Below, one piece after another: positions 10,739-23,250 of a stretch of 64,000 nucleotides of DNA. Numbering within the stretch: position 1 is the stretch's first letter; every line of letters begins with the position of its first letter. Below the pieces are notes generated by a model. It had not been told where the DNA came from. It made no database searches and saw only the letters and a list, made by a program, of their open reading frames with translations. The stretch is taken from assembly GCF_000516985.1 (NCBI RefSeq), contig NW_006917091.1:2211399-2275398 (forward strand). Reading direction: 5' to 3'. Source of the DNA: Pestalotiopsis fici W106-1 (taxonomy: Eukaryota > Ascomycota > Sordariomycetes > Amphisphaeriales > Sporocadaceae). Position numbers and translations under genes: made by a program.

Positions 10739-12021
10739 GTGATTGTAGAAGAGTGAGATTCTCGTTGGTGCTACATCGGAAGCCTGATGATTCCGAAACA
10801 TCTTTTTATGGTTATTTGTACATATCTCCTGGCGCTGGATCTCTTGATTAGGATAACTCTTCTACTGGGTAATATTGTTTTTTTTTTAAACATGATCCAA
10901 AGAAGCAGAACACACAAAGGATGAGATCAAGTGACTATGCAGTCTGCAGACGTGCGGGGTATCCGCTTTTCCAATGAAGCTAGGTTAGGTAGGTTTAGAT
11001 TACTACTGCCAATTGGGTGGATTCTGATCTGGTTCCAAACTGCCTTTTGCGGCGGGCCATTCTTTACAACTCAACACCTATCACCGTGCATACTACCTGT
11101 ATAGTGTCTGAATCCCAGGCTCTCTGCTAACCGAGTAACAATATCCTTTTGTACCTACCACAGGCCCAGAAGAGCTTGGATTAGAGGTATTCGTTGCCTT
11201 TCTTCGTATAGTCACCATATCCTGGCCTGCTCGAGTCAAGGTCAATGTCGAACAATTTAGTCTCGGCCAGTGACTCATTCAGACTTTTGGACCTATTCTC
11301 ATCAATGCCTGCATAGTGTTTCAAGTCACAAGCTGATACCTGCTGACATTCGTATGTCCAATCTTTCAGCCACTCCGAACAAGAGGCTCCGACTTGCTGT
11401 TTGAGTCACTCTTTGCTCGGTGGACATTCTGTGAGGCATTCAGCGTATGGTGTGGGCTTTGTTCTGAGAAGAGGTATCGTGCCTTCAAGTCTAAACGTTG
11501 AGGATGGGGTTGTCGTCCCTTGATGCAAATATCCCGGTTGTACCTGCGACGTCTACATCATCGTCACGGCATAGACGAAGAGGATATCTCAACTGAACAG
11601 CGTGATTCCCGCCTGCCCACAAGTTACTGAAATTTATCGAGAACCAAACCCTACCTCGATCTGGATTCCCACATTTTCTCTTTCCAAACGACAACTTGCC
11701 ACAACTGGAGGGAGCCCATTCCGTCGACAAGAGCTTAGGCGCAAGGTGTATCCATTCGTTTGAGCTTCGGCTTCCGAGGCATTTTATATGTCGAACAATC
11801 CTCTGGCCAAATCTCCTTACTATCCGATTGATGATAGCAATAATCATAACGCCCTTCTCGGCCTCCACGACCCTCCGCGCAAGAAGGGTACTCGCCCAAA
11901 CATCTTCAAGTGAGCGAGACTCCATTCAGATTTCAGAATTGATTCTGCTCTTCTCACCTTTTCGATATTGTCTGGCCCCTTTCTTCCTCCTCCTTCGAGG
12001 TCACAATACCTGCGATCCACA
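10739..12021. other. Intergenic region, 1.3 kb
   Basis: It contains the 3' end of the galactosidase gene and the promoter of the next gene. It has a short T run near 10879, a TAGGTTAGGTAGGTTTAG element at about 10981, and a TGACTCA (bZIP-type site) at about 11271-11277. Open frames at 11491-11925 (-) and 11696-12139 (+) overlap each other on opposite strands and were not accepted as genes. Confidence 0.55.
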
Positions 12022-13528
12022 ATGGGGGGCCAAGCATTCACCAAAGGACCCGATGGCCTCTACACTCCGCGCATGCCTCGAGACATCTACGAGCATGTTC
12101 GAGACCACTGCCACGCGCTCCTTCGTGAGCTATTCGTAATGGTAGCCACTCCCATCGAAGGCCCGGGCAAGAGCGATTTTGGCGACATTGACATCTTTGT
12201 TGCCGTCAAGAAGGAAGACTACTTTGGTGCATCTGCCGCTTCGAATCTTCCGGGAGCCGCCGAGAAGCTCCCCTTTGGCACTATTGCGGCCCTCTTTGGC
12301 GCGGAGCGCAAATTTCAGGAGAGGGACAATGTTGCTAGTAAGTCATGCCTCGCTTATGAAAGCATTCTCTTCTTTATTGCTGGGGGACAAAATTCTTGCC
12401 AACTTTGTACATGAGCATACTGACTCTATCGTAATAGTGTTTGCCATTCCGTGGCCCAATCACCTTCCCGAAGGCGTCAAGGATACAGTCGATACCACAA
12501 GCGACAAGCTGCGCTTCATCCAGGTCGATATACACATCTGCCCAACTATTCAAAACTTGGAGTGTAGGTACACCTATCCCGCGAACACGTTCATGCCCAA
12601 GATTTATCTGCTCATCATGAAATCCCCAGGGTTCCTCTTCAAGCATGCACACGGAGATCTGTGGAACCTCCTAGGAAGTACCATTCGACCTTTCGGCCTC
12701 ACCGTGGACGAAGTCGGCCTGTACCTCCGCATCCCAGAGGTTGAGAAGCTGGACAAGAAGAAGGCCAAGGTCCTCCTGACCACCGACCCGTCTGAGACCC
12801 TGCGCTTCCTCGGCCTGCGCTTGGACAAGGGACAGTGGGAGCAGGCGTTCTCCAGCAAGGAGCTGGTGTTTGAGTACGCTGCTACTTGTCGCTTCTTCTG
12901 GGTGAAGCCTAAGCTTGCCGACGCTGACCATGATGATAATGATGATGATGAGGGCGAAGGAGCCCTAGATATAAGCGGCGACTACCGCAAGGACAAGCTC
13001 AAGTCCAATGATCGCAAGCGAATGAACCAACGCCCCCTCTTCCGCCAGTGGATCGAAGAATTCCTGCCCAAGTGCCGCGCAGAGGGCCGATTCATGACAC
13101 GACCTACGACCAGACAAGAGGTGACAGAAGAGGCCTCGGACGAGTTTGGCGTTCGCGAGACCTATGTAACGCAACTCGGCGACTTTCTCAAGGAGCGTCA
13201 AAGGCTTACGCTCTGGAAAGAGGTCATCAAGCCTGCCATTCCGAATGATCTCGAACCAAACTTTCGCAGTTGCGCTGCTAGTGCCATGAAGAAGATCGTC
13301 ATGGAGGACAACGAAGCTTTTGGTGTCCAGCCCACAACGGCTCTCAAGGATGACAATGGACTCTATCTAGAAGACAAGGTTCGCCAATTCGTCGAGGCCA
13401 ACTGGCAGGAGGTCGGTCGTGTCGCTGTGGAGCAGAACCACATTCGATACTTGGAAAGTCTCGCTGCAAAGGCCAAGAAACGAACGAGCACAGGTGATGA
13501 GAAGGAGAATATGGGACCAACCCAGTAA
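12022..13528 (+). CDS. Uncharacterised protein with nucleotidyltransferase-fold signature
   Basis: Two exons (12022-12337, 12438-13528) encode 468 residues. I do not recognise a named family. The N-terminal part has EGPGKSDFGDIDIFVAV, matching the polymerase-beta-type nucleotidyltransferase pattern G-G/S...D-h-D with D55 and D57. A third acidic strand FIQVDIHIC (D136) follows at the expected spacing. All three metal-binding carboxylates are therefore present, which suggests an active transferase rather than a relic. A low-complexity acidic stretch (DHDDNDDDEGEGALD) lies in the middle. The C-terminal half is helical and charged and ends in EKENMGPTQ. No signal peptide or membrane segment is seen. 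The substrate (RNA, protein or small molecule) is unknown. The start is the first ATG after a stop-rich leader. Confidence 0.82.
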
Positions 13529-13726
13529 AAGAACAGATAAAGAGAAGTAGACAAGATATACATGGAATATCCGAGAAACCTCGTCATTGTTCATACCCCT
13601 TGGCAGACACCATTATAGTCTTGTTTCCACATTAATTTTTGATGCACAAGATCCGTTCGCCAATCCTCTGAACGCATGGTGCAATCAGCAGATACTTTTG
13701 ACACCGTGTCTACTTTGTATTTCTCA

Positions 13727-15169
13727 TCATAGCTTAAAATCGGCATTGGTTTTCTCCCATCCGTGCTCTGTCGCTTCCTTGTCCGCGACTTGCTCGGCCA
13801 GAGACATTTTAAGCTGCTTTGCCCGATCTGAGCACAACTCGTACATTGTGCTCAAATTGAAAAGAAGAGTATGTGATGTTTGGCCCTCTTTGACTTGCTT
13901 TTCCAGTACACCACGTCCCTGCAACAAGTTAGCTTGAAAAAAGAAACAAACAAAATCGACAAGGAGAAAGGAAGATGACTTGATCGTACCTCCTCCATTT
14001 TTCCGAGATATAGCAGACACACGGCGAGATTGACGGCGACCATCTCGTCTCCGACTCCATTCTCGTCAAGCTCCACCTTCAAGGCTGTCCACTTTTCGAG
14101 AGCAGCCTCGTATCTCCCATCCGCCATATCCGCGAGCGCAGAGATGACTTTTTCACCCAGCTGATCAGCCTTGCCGTCTCGTACGCACCGTCTTGCGGCG
14201 TCAACGTCGCCGAGGTGCAACCAAAGCAGCGCCTTGGCTAAAGCCAGGCGTCCACCATCGCCCAGCGAGGACGGCTCCTTCAGACTCGCCAGGTGACTCG
14301 CAGCTCCGGCCAGGTCGTCCATCTCGACCAGTGCCCCAGCAACGCGGATACCAAGCTCAGCTAGCCTCTGTTTCCACGTCTCCTTGGCCGTCTGATCATG
14401 CGATTTACCTGCGCGAAGCACCTCGAAGCGGGCCTCGCGGGCCAGGTCGTAGTAGCTCACGACAGCACGGCGGGGATCACCGAATCCGAGCGTCTGGAGG
14501 CGGGTGGCGAGCACGCGTAGTTCCCAGGGCATCAGGTGGGTGCCACTGACAGGGTCAAGGTAGAAGCCTTGGTTCAAGTCCTGCAGCGCCTTGGCCTCTT
14601 GAGCGGCGAGCGGGACTGCGTCGATCAGGCACAAGCAAGCCAGGCGCGTGTATAGCAACGAGAAGATGCGAGCATAGTCATGTGGGTCGGCTGGCGGATG
14701 TGCAGCTGCCTGTGTCGCCGACACGGGACTGCTAGTGAGTGCCTGGACACTGGCAATGGCTGCTGCGCGGAAATGGCCATTTGCTACAAGTTCTGGGATG
14801 GGCGTCTCCGGCGCCGGCTGCTTGCTGGGATTCCGAAACGGGGCCGGCACAGTGATTGGTGTGAGCTGGTGGAAGATCTCGGGACGCAAGAGATGTGAAA
14901 AGTCCCGTGATGCAACGGGAATATTTGCCGACGGAGCTGGCGACCGTGCTGGCGACCGGGAGCTTGTCCGTGAGCTCGCTTGCTGCGAGGCAATGAACCG
15001 CGCTGCTGGTGCTGGCGGGGGGGACCGCGGCGATGATAGAGGTCCCCTTTTCAAGGCCGAGTCAGCCTGCTCATCTGTATATCCGAGTACCGGGATAGAG
15101 GACCTACTCGTCAGGATCCAGCGGACCTTTAGTCACCGCTCGAGGGCGGGAGGCTAGGAAGTTGAACAT
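13727..15169 (-). CDS. TRAPP complex subunit 12-like TPR protein
   Basis: Three exons (15169-15127, 15074-13990, 13918-13727) are proposed, giving 439 residues. The N-terminus is rich in Pro, Ser, Ala and Arg and should be disordered. From about residue 100 the protein is all helical with TPR-like units (for example YARIFSLLYTRLACLCLIDA, RYEAALEKWTALKVELDENG). The C-terminal unit containing VAVNLAVCLLYLGKMEEGRG and TLLFNLSTMYELCSDRA resembles TRAPPC12 of metazoan TRAPPIII and its filamentous-fungal counterpart, a Golgi/endosome tethering factor. Exons 2 and 3 are firm. Exon 1 is uncertain: the long frame has no ATG, and joining MFNFLASRPRAVTK through a weak donor (GTCCGC) is the best frame-preserving solution I found. 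The gene ends about 200 bp from the end of the preceding plus-strand gene. Confidence 0.75.
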
Positions 15170-16234
15170 GTCAGCTGCTGTCTTGAGAACAATTCTGGGA
15201 CCCGGCCGTCATGGGCGCCTATAGCGAGAGAGATGCGAGTAACAAAAAGGTACAGGAGACCGAAAAGTCACATGAGACCGCTATCATTCAAAGATGATGT
15301 GTGCAATGCAGTGTGTAGCTGCTCCAAGCAAGCAGACCTTGGACAGTAATACAAAACAAGTACAATAAGCAGCATCTGGCCTATCACTGGCTTCGTCCCC
15401 AACAATGACATCGACGCCTCCCATCGTATGCAGGTTTCACTTACGCCTTGCCCCCGATCGGTTTCTCGTGTGTCCTTGGTTTAACGCGCTGCGCTGTGAC
15501 TGCTCCATGATATCTTTTCATCAAATAGCGTTCCAAGTGTTGGAATGTTCCGAGGATACACAGCAGGTATCACCGTTTGTATGGTATGTGATTGCTGCCA
15601 TCTATCTGTAGTCTATCCCTGGGCTGGGATGACGTTAAGGCGCGTCGGGCAAACCTCGGCATCAACACCAGGGGCAGCGTTAACCTCACAGCACGTTTGC
15701 GCATACGGAATTCATGGTTTCGTCTGCTGTCTCATAATGCCTGCCCTCCTCATCTTAACATTGTGTATTTTCATTTCAATATTTCTACTTCTCACAAGAA
15801 TGCGCCCCCAGTTTGATTTGATTGAGTAGTGTAGCAACCACACAGAAATATGTTGTACGACCAGCTTGAGTTAGACGGACATCATCCAAGTTGGACTATA
15901 CAAGCACCACCAGTCTTTTGGAACAAGGCCGAGACGCCATTCAAAACATTACATCAATAATAACCAGTGCATTTGTTCTAGCTGTTCCACCGCCGGACAT
16001 TATGGCATGTCCGCAAATTGATACGCTTTTGTGGCCCCCCCTTTTCCGCAGTCACTCTATGCAAGGTCGGTCTTTTCGACTGTTCGATCCCATTGAACAA
16101 CCATGGCCCACCACGCCTTTGCCACCTGCTACATTGCTTGCCTATATATGGCTGTTGATTCCTACCAACTTCATTATGTCATGCTGATTCGCCAGTCTCT
16201 CAGTGCTTCATCAACTGATGAACCTGTCCAAATC
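15170..16234. other. Intergenic region between TRAPPC12-like gene and beta-COP gene
   Basis: About 1.07 kb with the upstream side of the TRAPPC12-like gene and the 3' side of the beta-COP gene. Several short plus-strand open frames are present (for example 15545-15829), but none has conserved features. No repeats were noticed. Confidence 0.5.
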
Positions 16235-19200
16235 TTAAGAGGAGCCAATCTTGTTAAGCCCCTTGAGGCTACCCAAACTCAAGGCCAGTCCTTGCGATCT
16301 GCTTCTTATCCGGACGAAACCAGTAATAGGCCCGTCCTCGCCCTCCTTCTCAATACTCAGGTTGGCCAAAGCATCCTCGCCTGATGGTCAAAGTGTTAGC
16401 ATATCGGCCTGCGATTCAATGTTATAAAGAGGAATGCTAGTAACATACCAAATACACTCCGGGCATAGAGGTTCGCGCTGAGGAATTGACAGTCGCCCTT
16501 GAGACTAGCCTCGGGAGTCAAACAGTTCATGTTGGTGCACTTCATCAGCTCATCCAGGAACTCGCGCAGAGACTTGGCCTTTGAGTTGATGTTGACCTTG
16601 TTCTCCCATTCAAACTCGGTCCACATGGTTCGGAACTGCGTCTCTGTACAAGTAGCTGGCTGAATGTAATCCATAATGTCAACGTGCAAGTCATTCAAGA
16701 TGACAACGTTTGTATCTGTGCTGTGGGCGCCGTCGTATACGACATTGCCAAAGATTACTCCGGTATCTGTCGATGACACCTTGATTGTGCACTGCACATT
16801 GTGGAAGTCGTGAGGCCCGAGGTTCTGTGTCGTGGGTCGCTCCACCACCTTGAGGTCACCGAGAGTGGCGAATTCTACTGACAGATTTTGCAAAGTCTCG
16901 GTGGTCTGGTTTACTAATAAGACATCAAGAACGATATCGAACTGGTGGACCTTGACATAGGCCTCGGCGTAGACTGGATCAGAGAAGCCAGTGAGTTGCA
17001 CAACGCGACTGAGCTTGGACGAGAGATCTTCAGCTGGGGCATCACCTCCAGTAGCCTTCTCCAGATCCAATTCAATCTCCATGGCACCGTCGCCGGCGTT
17101 CTTCTTGGAGAGCTGACGAATTTGGACAGCATCGTCGACCTGGATAGCGGCCTTGGCCTTTTCGTACGCCTCTTTGGCGGCTCGCTTCTTCTCCTCAACC
17201 TGGACCATGGCACGGAAGGCTTTCCGTGTGTCTTCTAGATAGACAGTTTCTAACTCCTTCTTCTGAGAGAATTCAGCTAGAGATCTAACACAAGACATGA
17301 TTCGATCGACTGAATCCTCGTCAATAGGAGCCTTGACAAACTGCGACTGACCAACACGAATGATGGAAATGCAAATCAGCATTGCTTCCGCCTTCAATGC
17401 GTTGGATCGAGCAGTGTCTTGAGAAAGCTCGGAGTGTCTCATGACCAGTTTGGTAAGAGTAGCCGAGAGGACAGTAGCCAGATAGTAGTCTCCATCAAGG
17501 ATAAGTTGACGCAGTGGAGGCTTCTGTGCAGCCTTGACAGCCTCAAGCTTGGCCGCAGCTGCGGCTGAGCTAGTAAGAGCCGTCTCTGTAGCATATGTAC
17601 CATCAGCCAGGACCCGTCGCGAGCCAGAAGGCTGCGCAGGCTTAGAATGGCCGTTGACCTGTTCCTCTGCTTTCTCCTCATCGCCAGCGTCGAGAAGCCG
17701 TTGTTCCGAAGCAAGAATAGGAATCTCGCCAAGACTGGCCCGGATGCCCCTCCAGGCGTTTCTGATGTCGTTTTCCTCTAGTGAGTATTCACCAATGATC
17801 CAGACGATGCCACGGTAGACCTTGCCAGCGCGCACTTCGCCGAGAGTGGCGACCAGCCGCTCAATAATGGTCTGGCGCAGTTTGGGGAACTTCTCAACCA
17901 CCTCCTTGACAAAGTTGATGACATCAACAGCTGTCGTGTTGCTAAAGTCTGCAATGAAGTCCATCAGGAGCTCCACAGCCGACGGTGCCACCTCGGAGAA
18001 CTTGATCGCACACTGATGGATGGAATGGATGAGCAATTGGCGGTATTCGGCATTCTTCTCGTAGGACTCGTCGACGGTCTTGGACAATTCCTTCTTCAGC
18101 AACAAAACAACTTCCTCGACATTCTTGCTTGAGACCATATCCAAAGCAAGGCCAAGAGCCTTTCTGCGCACATCAATGTCGGGACTGGAGAGAACGCGGA
18201 GTATTTCCATGGTCAGATCATCCAGCACACCCTCGTTCTTCTGGCGCAGCTGATCAACGCGGTCGAGCACGATAAGCTTGACATTGTTATCTGCTTCCTT
18301 GATGCTGAGCTCGATGAACTTGGCGGCCGCCGCCTTGACAGCTACGGGGTTTGAAGTAAGCGCGGTCAGGGAAGAGGCGGCTTCGTATACCACAGTTGAA
18401 GTGTTGGCTTCGAGTAGATCGAAGATAAGGCGCAGATATCGGGCCTTCAGGGGTGTAAGCAAGGAGACCATCCGGATTCAACATGTTTGAATCTTCTTAC
18501 CTTGTTCTGCGAGTTCTGAACAGCATCCTTGCGAATGAACTCAAGTTCCACGAGCTGCAAGAGTTCTTCCGAGTTGGCGATGCCCTCAAAGACCTGGCTC
18601 AAGTATGCAAGAGCCTTGTCGTGATCTATGCTAGCAAGAGCAGAAAAGGCATTGCGCTTGCAGGTGGCGTCACTCTCCCCCTCCAGGAAAGCGGCGATCA
18701 ACTCAGAAGCATCGGGGATGAGCGAGGGCGAGTGAATATAGATCGATGAGATGGCGAACACGGCGTTCTTTCGGACGTATGCGTGACGGTGCTCGAGGCA
18801 AGACCGCGCAGAGGAGAGGAGAGGCTCGATCAGTTCGGGTTCGCGAAGCTTGCACAGGAACCGCAGGGTGTTTCCACGGATATACTCGTTGGGGTGTTGA
18901 AGATCGTTACGAATGCCATTACACACCAAGATCATCTCTTGTTTCAGCTTGCCTTGGGCGTCCAACTTGGGGCAGATTTCGTCTAATTATCTTGTTAGTG
19001 CTTGGGTAGAGGTATAGGAAGCAGAGCGTAAGGGGCGATTACAGTAGAAATATAAGAGCTTCTTGAGCGGCTTGTACTTGGAGGGCATAACGAAACGGAT
19101 AATGTGCATAAGCCTACACAGGATCAGTCGTCCGAATCATTAATAATCGAGGACTGCCAGTAGCAACTCACAGCCCAGGTAGCGAGTCTCCATTCAACAT

Positions 19201-19405
19201 TATTGTGAGAATGCGCTTCATGGTATCACACTTGCTTTCGTCGGTTCCACGCTCCTAGTACGCCGTCAGCATGAACCGATCCGAGAGTCATAGACCAGAA
19301 TGCATTGTTTCATACGAGCTGGTTCTTAAGGTCCTGCTGCGAAGGCACGTCGGCAGCATTGTCCTGGTGGACCAAACTGTACGCATTCTCGAGGAAGGTC
19401 GCCAT
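16235..19405 (-). CDS. SEC26: Coatomer subunit beta (beta-COP)
   Basis: Six exons (19405-19316, 19254-19172, 19113-19043, 18982-18501, 18444-16449, 16380-16235) join in frame to 955 residues, the normal length of beta-COP. The protein is a HEAT-repeat solenoid subunit of the COPI coat, which carries cargo from Golgi to ER. Recognisable stretches are '[19 protein letters not shown]' and [20 protein letters not shown] near the N-terminus, [19 protein letters not shown] and [12 protein letters not shown] in the trunk, and the C-terminal appendage with [22 protein letters not shown] ending in [14 protein letters not shown] charged linker with [14 protein letters not shown] lies before the appendage. 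Without the last splice, the frame would run into a short spurious tail, so exon 6 is well supported by family similarity. The start is [15 protein letters not shown]. Confidence 0.95.
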
Positions 19406-20601
19406 GATGGTCAGGGGGGAGGGGCGGCGGTACACGACCGCTACGCCAATCTCAGGGTATCGGTTGGACTAATGTGAATACAAGTTCAAGTCGTCGCCGT
19501 GGGCTTTGCGGTTTGCGGAGGTGCAATTGCCCAATTCGTGGGATGTTCGTTGCCGGAAGCTATGTGTCCACGTAGTCTGTAAATGGGGGGATCGGTGTAC
19601 TGCGCCAGGTACAGAGAGACACAGGCACAGCTGCTAGCTCGAATGGGCTGGGGTTTTGGGGGGTCGGGAGATTGAGAAAGGCAGCCCTTCTCTATGAAAC
19701 TCAGAATGCAATGCGGCTTTGCATTCCCTGGTCAAAGAAAGTCGTGTAATCGGCGCAGAAGATTTCTGGCGTTGGGGGCTGATCAGGAAAAAGTGTTTCT
19801 CTCGTTGGCAAGCCGTCAGTCAAATGGCCAGCATCGAATTAAGCCTGGGACCAGACATGCCACACTTCCAATATGAGATGTGGATGTGCTGTCCCTCCCC
19901 TGGATTGGGTGTACCACTGTACACTGTACATATGGGCAGGTTCCATACAGAGTAGACTGGCTGCAGCTCCACTGCAGCTCGGAACGCTTAGAGAGTGTTG
20001 GTTTCTCCGGTTCCGATCAAGGACCACCACGGGCAGCCGCCGTCAGGTCCCTTCCACCACCATGGGCTCAGTGTATGGGCCCCGGGGGTTAGGTACCTCA
20101 GTTTTTGGGTGTGTGTCGTTCCAGTTAAGGTACCTACCTAAGGTGCCTGTATCTCAGATACGCAGCGACCTGGCCTGTAGACTCTGGCCTGTAGCTTGTT
20201 CAAGTCCAAGGGGTTCTAGCACATCCCTCAACGAAACGGGGGCGCATCGGGTTGCGCCTTTGCAGCACACGAGCCTCAGTAAAGTCCCCCACGTTTTATC
20301 ACACCAGACAACTCGTTGTACCCGTATGATTGGCAACGGCAATACATTCGCTACTATAGAAGAAGTGATACTTATGTACACGTACATTTATTTACCTGTA
20401 CCTAAAAGCTTGGAGCTCTGACCGCTCCCACAAGGCTGATTTCTGCCCCGCCATCCAAGTCGCGAGACAAGCACTTTTTATCGCTATAACGAGTATTATC
20501 AACGAACTTGCACGCCAAGTGCCTATCTGCTATTCTACGTGAAGCAACCGCCATTGCCAGCATCTACAAACGAGAACAGCTCACCACAGCATATCGGCAC
20601 G
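19406..20601. other. Divergent promoter region between beta-COP and Mago genes
   Basis: Approximately 1.2 kb with divergent promoters. It contains TAGGTACC-type motifs at about 20091-20100 and 20127-20142. Open frames such as 19873-20421 lack conserved features and cross these motifs. Nothing else was seen. Confidence 0.55.
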
Positions 20602-21256
20602 ATGTCAAATCCGTCAGGCGAGCCATTCTACCTGCGATACTAGTACGTCATCAGAAGAGGATCACCATTCCCCCACCTCTCCTGGGATCGTATCAGACCC
20701 GCGTTGCTAACCTCAAGGCAAACAGCTCGGGACACAGCGGTCGATTCGGACATGAGTTCCTCGAGTTCGATATTCGCGTAGTCGGCGACGGCCGTTCAGC
20801 AGTGGCCCGGTACGCAAACAATAGCAACTACCGTAACGACAGCCTGATTCGCAAGGAAATGTGCGTATCGAGCCTGGTCGTCGATGAGATTCGGCGCATC
20901 GTCAAGTCCAGCGAGATTATGAAGGAAGATGACGCCAAATGGCCGCAGAAGAACAAGGACGGCCGCCAGGAGCTCGAAATCCGTCTCGGGAGTGATCACA
21001 TTAGCTTCGAGGTATGTACCGCCGCCCAGTGCGCCCCTATGAAAGAACAAATTCTAGAAGCGACCGATTGAGTTTTGATTATAAGCTAACACAAATGGGT
21101 CGGAAATGACAGACGGCAAAAATTGGCTCTCTCATCGATGTCACCGAGTCCTCGGATCCCGAAGGCCTGCGTGTCTTTTACTACCTGGTGCAAGATCTCA
21201 AGGCGCTCGTCTTCAGCCTCACTTCGCTGCACTTTAAGATCAAGCCAATCTCGTGA
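20602..21256 (+). CDS. mago: Mago nashi, exon-junction complex core protein
   Basis: Three exons (20602-20642, 20726-21011, 21113-21256) give 156 residues, close to the usual 145-150. Mago pairs with Y14 in the exon-junction complex that marks spliced nuclear mRNA. The protein opens [21 protein letters not shown] and continues with [37 protein letters not shown] and [15 protein letters not shown], then [20 protein letters not shown], ending LHFKIKPIS. All are diagnostic Mago blocks. A short insertion ([10 protein letters not shown]) separates the second and third strands. Without splicing the frame shifts at 20643, so the first intron (83 nt) is required. The promoter side faces beta-COP. Confidence 0.96.
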
Positions 21257-21843
21257 TGAATAGCCGGCTTTGCAAGAAACGAAGTGCACTGGAAAACGGC
21301 GTTCAAAATCATTCCCACCGAGACATGTCGGCGAGGAATTGGCATTGCTTGAGGCTCACAGCATGGGGGATACATCCACAAATTGCTCGGAACAGATACG
21401 ACAATATTGGAGTGCAGAGACACACCTCGCACACGTTTTGTGGAATAATGTACATCGAGGAGCCAGCAAGACCAATTTCTGACCTGGCCCGTTAATCTAG
21501 ATACCGTGCCACAGCAAGGTACAATATACCCATGGCGCCAAGCAAGAGAAGAGCGCCGCTGATGATTGACCCAATATGATATTTCAAAATACTCATCGCT
21601 CATCGCCAAACTATTATGCCCGTGTCGTAGGTTCGGAAGTGCGGTTGACCGAACCCCTTTAAGATCGTGATGTATGATTGTGATGTTTGGGCAAATACCT
21701 GTCCTGGTATCCTCCTTGCAGCCACTTGCAAGCAAAAATCTTCATTTCGTGTCATTGATGGACGTGTACTCATGCTTTGGATTTCCAACGACCAAAAAAA
21801 ACTCCACGTCCCATTTTCGTGTACGGTGTCATCAGTCGCTGGC
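21257..21843. other. Convergent 3' intergenic region between Mago and GID4 genes
   Basis: Both neighbours end here, so this is shared 3' flanking DNA. Open frames on both strands overlap each other and have no conserved features. Confidence 0.55.
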
Positions 21844-23250
21844 TCACCTGAATTCCAAAGCTCCAAAACAGCCCTTGTCTTCGACATGCTTGAGCTCCAG
21901 CTGCTGGAACCTGATTTACAAACGTTAGCATTCCATCTGTCCATCATAAGCCAATGCGGCCATCATGCGGGGACTTACTTCTCGCTCTTTGCATGGAAAT
22001 AAATACCACTGACAGTCCCAGATTTCTGGTTAAAGCAAATGTAGTAGAAGCCCTCAAAGCTAGCCCCATTAATGGTCCTCACGCGATGATCCGGCACGAG
22101 GAAACGCTCCTTCCACCGCATAAATATATTTTCTTTGGATCCCAGATTGGGAATGGCGATATTACCACCCTTGCGGACCGTCTTGGCGTATGGTCTAAAG
22201 GCAGCAAACTTGTTCCAGTGGGAGACGTCAATTTTGTCAGTTGCGCCCCAGTCTGGATGGTTGGTCAGAAATCCGTATTTCGAGCCGATGATCTCGCCTT
22301 CGAAAAAGGTTGTGAGGGTGGGGTTGTCTTCCGTCAGGCCTGTTAAGGGTTGAGTGGTTAGCTGCAAGCCGCATCTGCAATGTAGACGGGTAGGTAGGTA
22401 AACGTGTATGTAGTAGAAAATGTACGCCACCCTATGTCCCTTTTTTTTTTTTTTTTTTCCCAGGGGCGGATTATAACCAACCTTGAATCCTGAGATATCC
22501 ACACAGGGACGATTCCCTCAAGTCAACGTATTTGATTTCAACCTGAACATCATAAATCTGCCGTTCAGACTGTTGCGTGCCGTGGAATTTGCTACCCGGT
22601 CGCAAGTACGAAGAAGTTGTGGTCGGTATTAACTGCAAAGTGATGTTAATGGCGAAATCCTCTTGGCATGGGCAGAAAGGCAAATAATGCACCATGGGAG
22701 GTATGCATACCCTGACGTTTGAGTATTCGTAACCCATGGACGGAGTAGTATAGTCGTCCTGCAACATGCCGTGCGACGATACCACAATATCGTCTATCTT
22801 ATCGCTATCTGCGCTCGCTGGAGACGTCATGTCGAAAGCCGAGCTACCGCGCTCCGTGCGTAAATTGAGTGGTTCGGCATGTGTCGCGAGATCATGCTCT
22901 GGACCCATGACTTTACCTCTCGATGGTGAAGGACCATCTATTTCTGCATTTTCAGGTGTCGGCGTCGAAGAATCGCCAATCCTAGAGTCTGGTCGCGGTG
23001 ATTCAGAGTTGGATCTGGACATGATGTCGACATCTTCTGCCATGGCCACGGCGGCTGCTGTTGCTGCTGAGGACCCAGCTAGTGAGCTGACAAGATCTCG
23101 TGATGATGCATCGCTGTCTACGTGCATCTCGTCCAATCCGTCACTGTCGGGCCGCCAGGATGAGGCCGATGCGCGCAGTTCATCGGGGCAGGAGGAGCTG
23201 TGCGACCGAGGTGGCAATTCTGGCGGCGGATTACTTGATGGGGTCGGCAT
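21844..23250 (-). CDS. GID4/Vid24-family degron receptor
   Basis: Three exons (23250-22482, 22339-21979, 21910-21844) give 398 residues. GID4 is the substrate receptor of the GID/CTLH E3 ubiquitin ligase; it binds Pro/N-degrons of gluconeogenic enzymes. The first 140 residues are a Ser/Pro/Asp-rich disordered region. The beta-barrel domain follows (PF09783 type). Blocks seen are [43 protein letters not shown] broken across intron 1, the tract from HPDWGATDKIDVSHW to FRPYAK, 'IFMRWKERFLVPDHRV', GASFEGFYYICFN and SGTVSGIYFHAKSEKFQQLEL, ending ALEFR. These match the family order and C-terminal ending. Intron 1 contains an 18-base T run on the plus strand. The ATG at 23250 is the first in frame. 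Confidence 0.92.
22441..22458. repeat. Poly-T tract (18 T) in GID4 intron 1
   Basis: Eighteen consecutive T on the plus strand (A on the transcript strand), lying close to the donor of intron 1 of the GID4-like gene. Confidence 0.95.

Noticed and set aside
11491..11925. 144-residue minus-strand frame upstream of the nucleotidyltransferase-like gene
   Set aside because: No conserved motifs; overlaps another chance frame on the plus strand and the promoter of the next gene.
16396..16448. C-terminus of beta-COP as read without splicing ([15 protein letters not shown])
   Set aside because: A GTATGTT donor at 16448 and the last exon at 16380-16235 restore the conserved beta-COP C-terminus.
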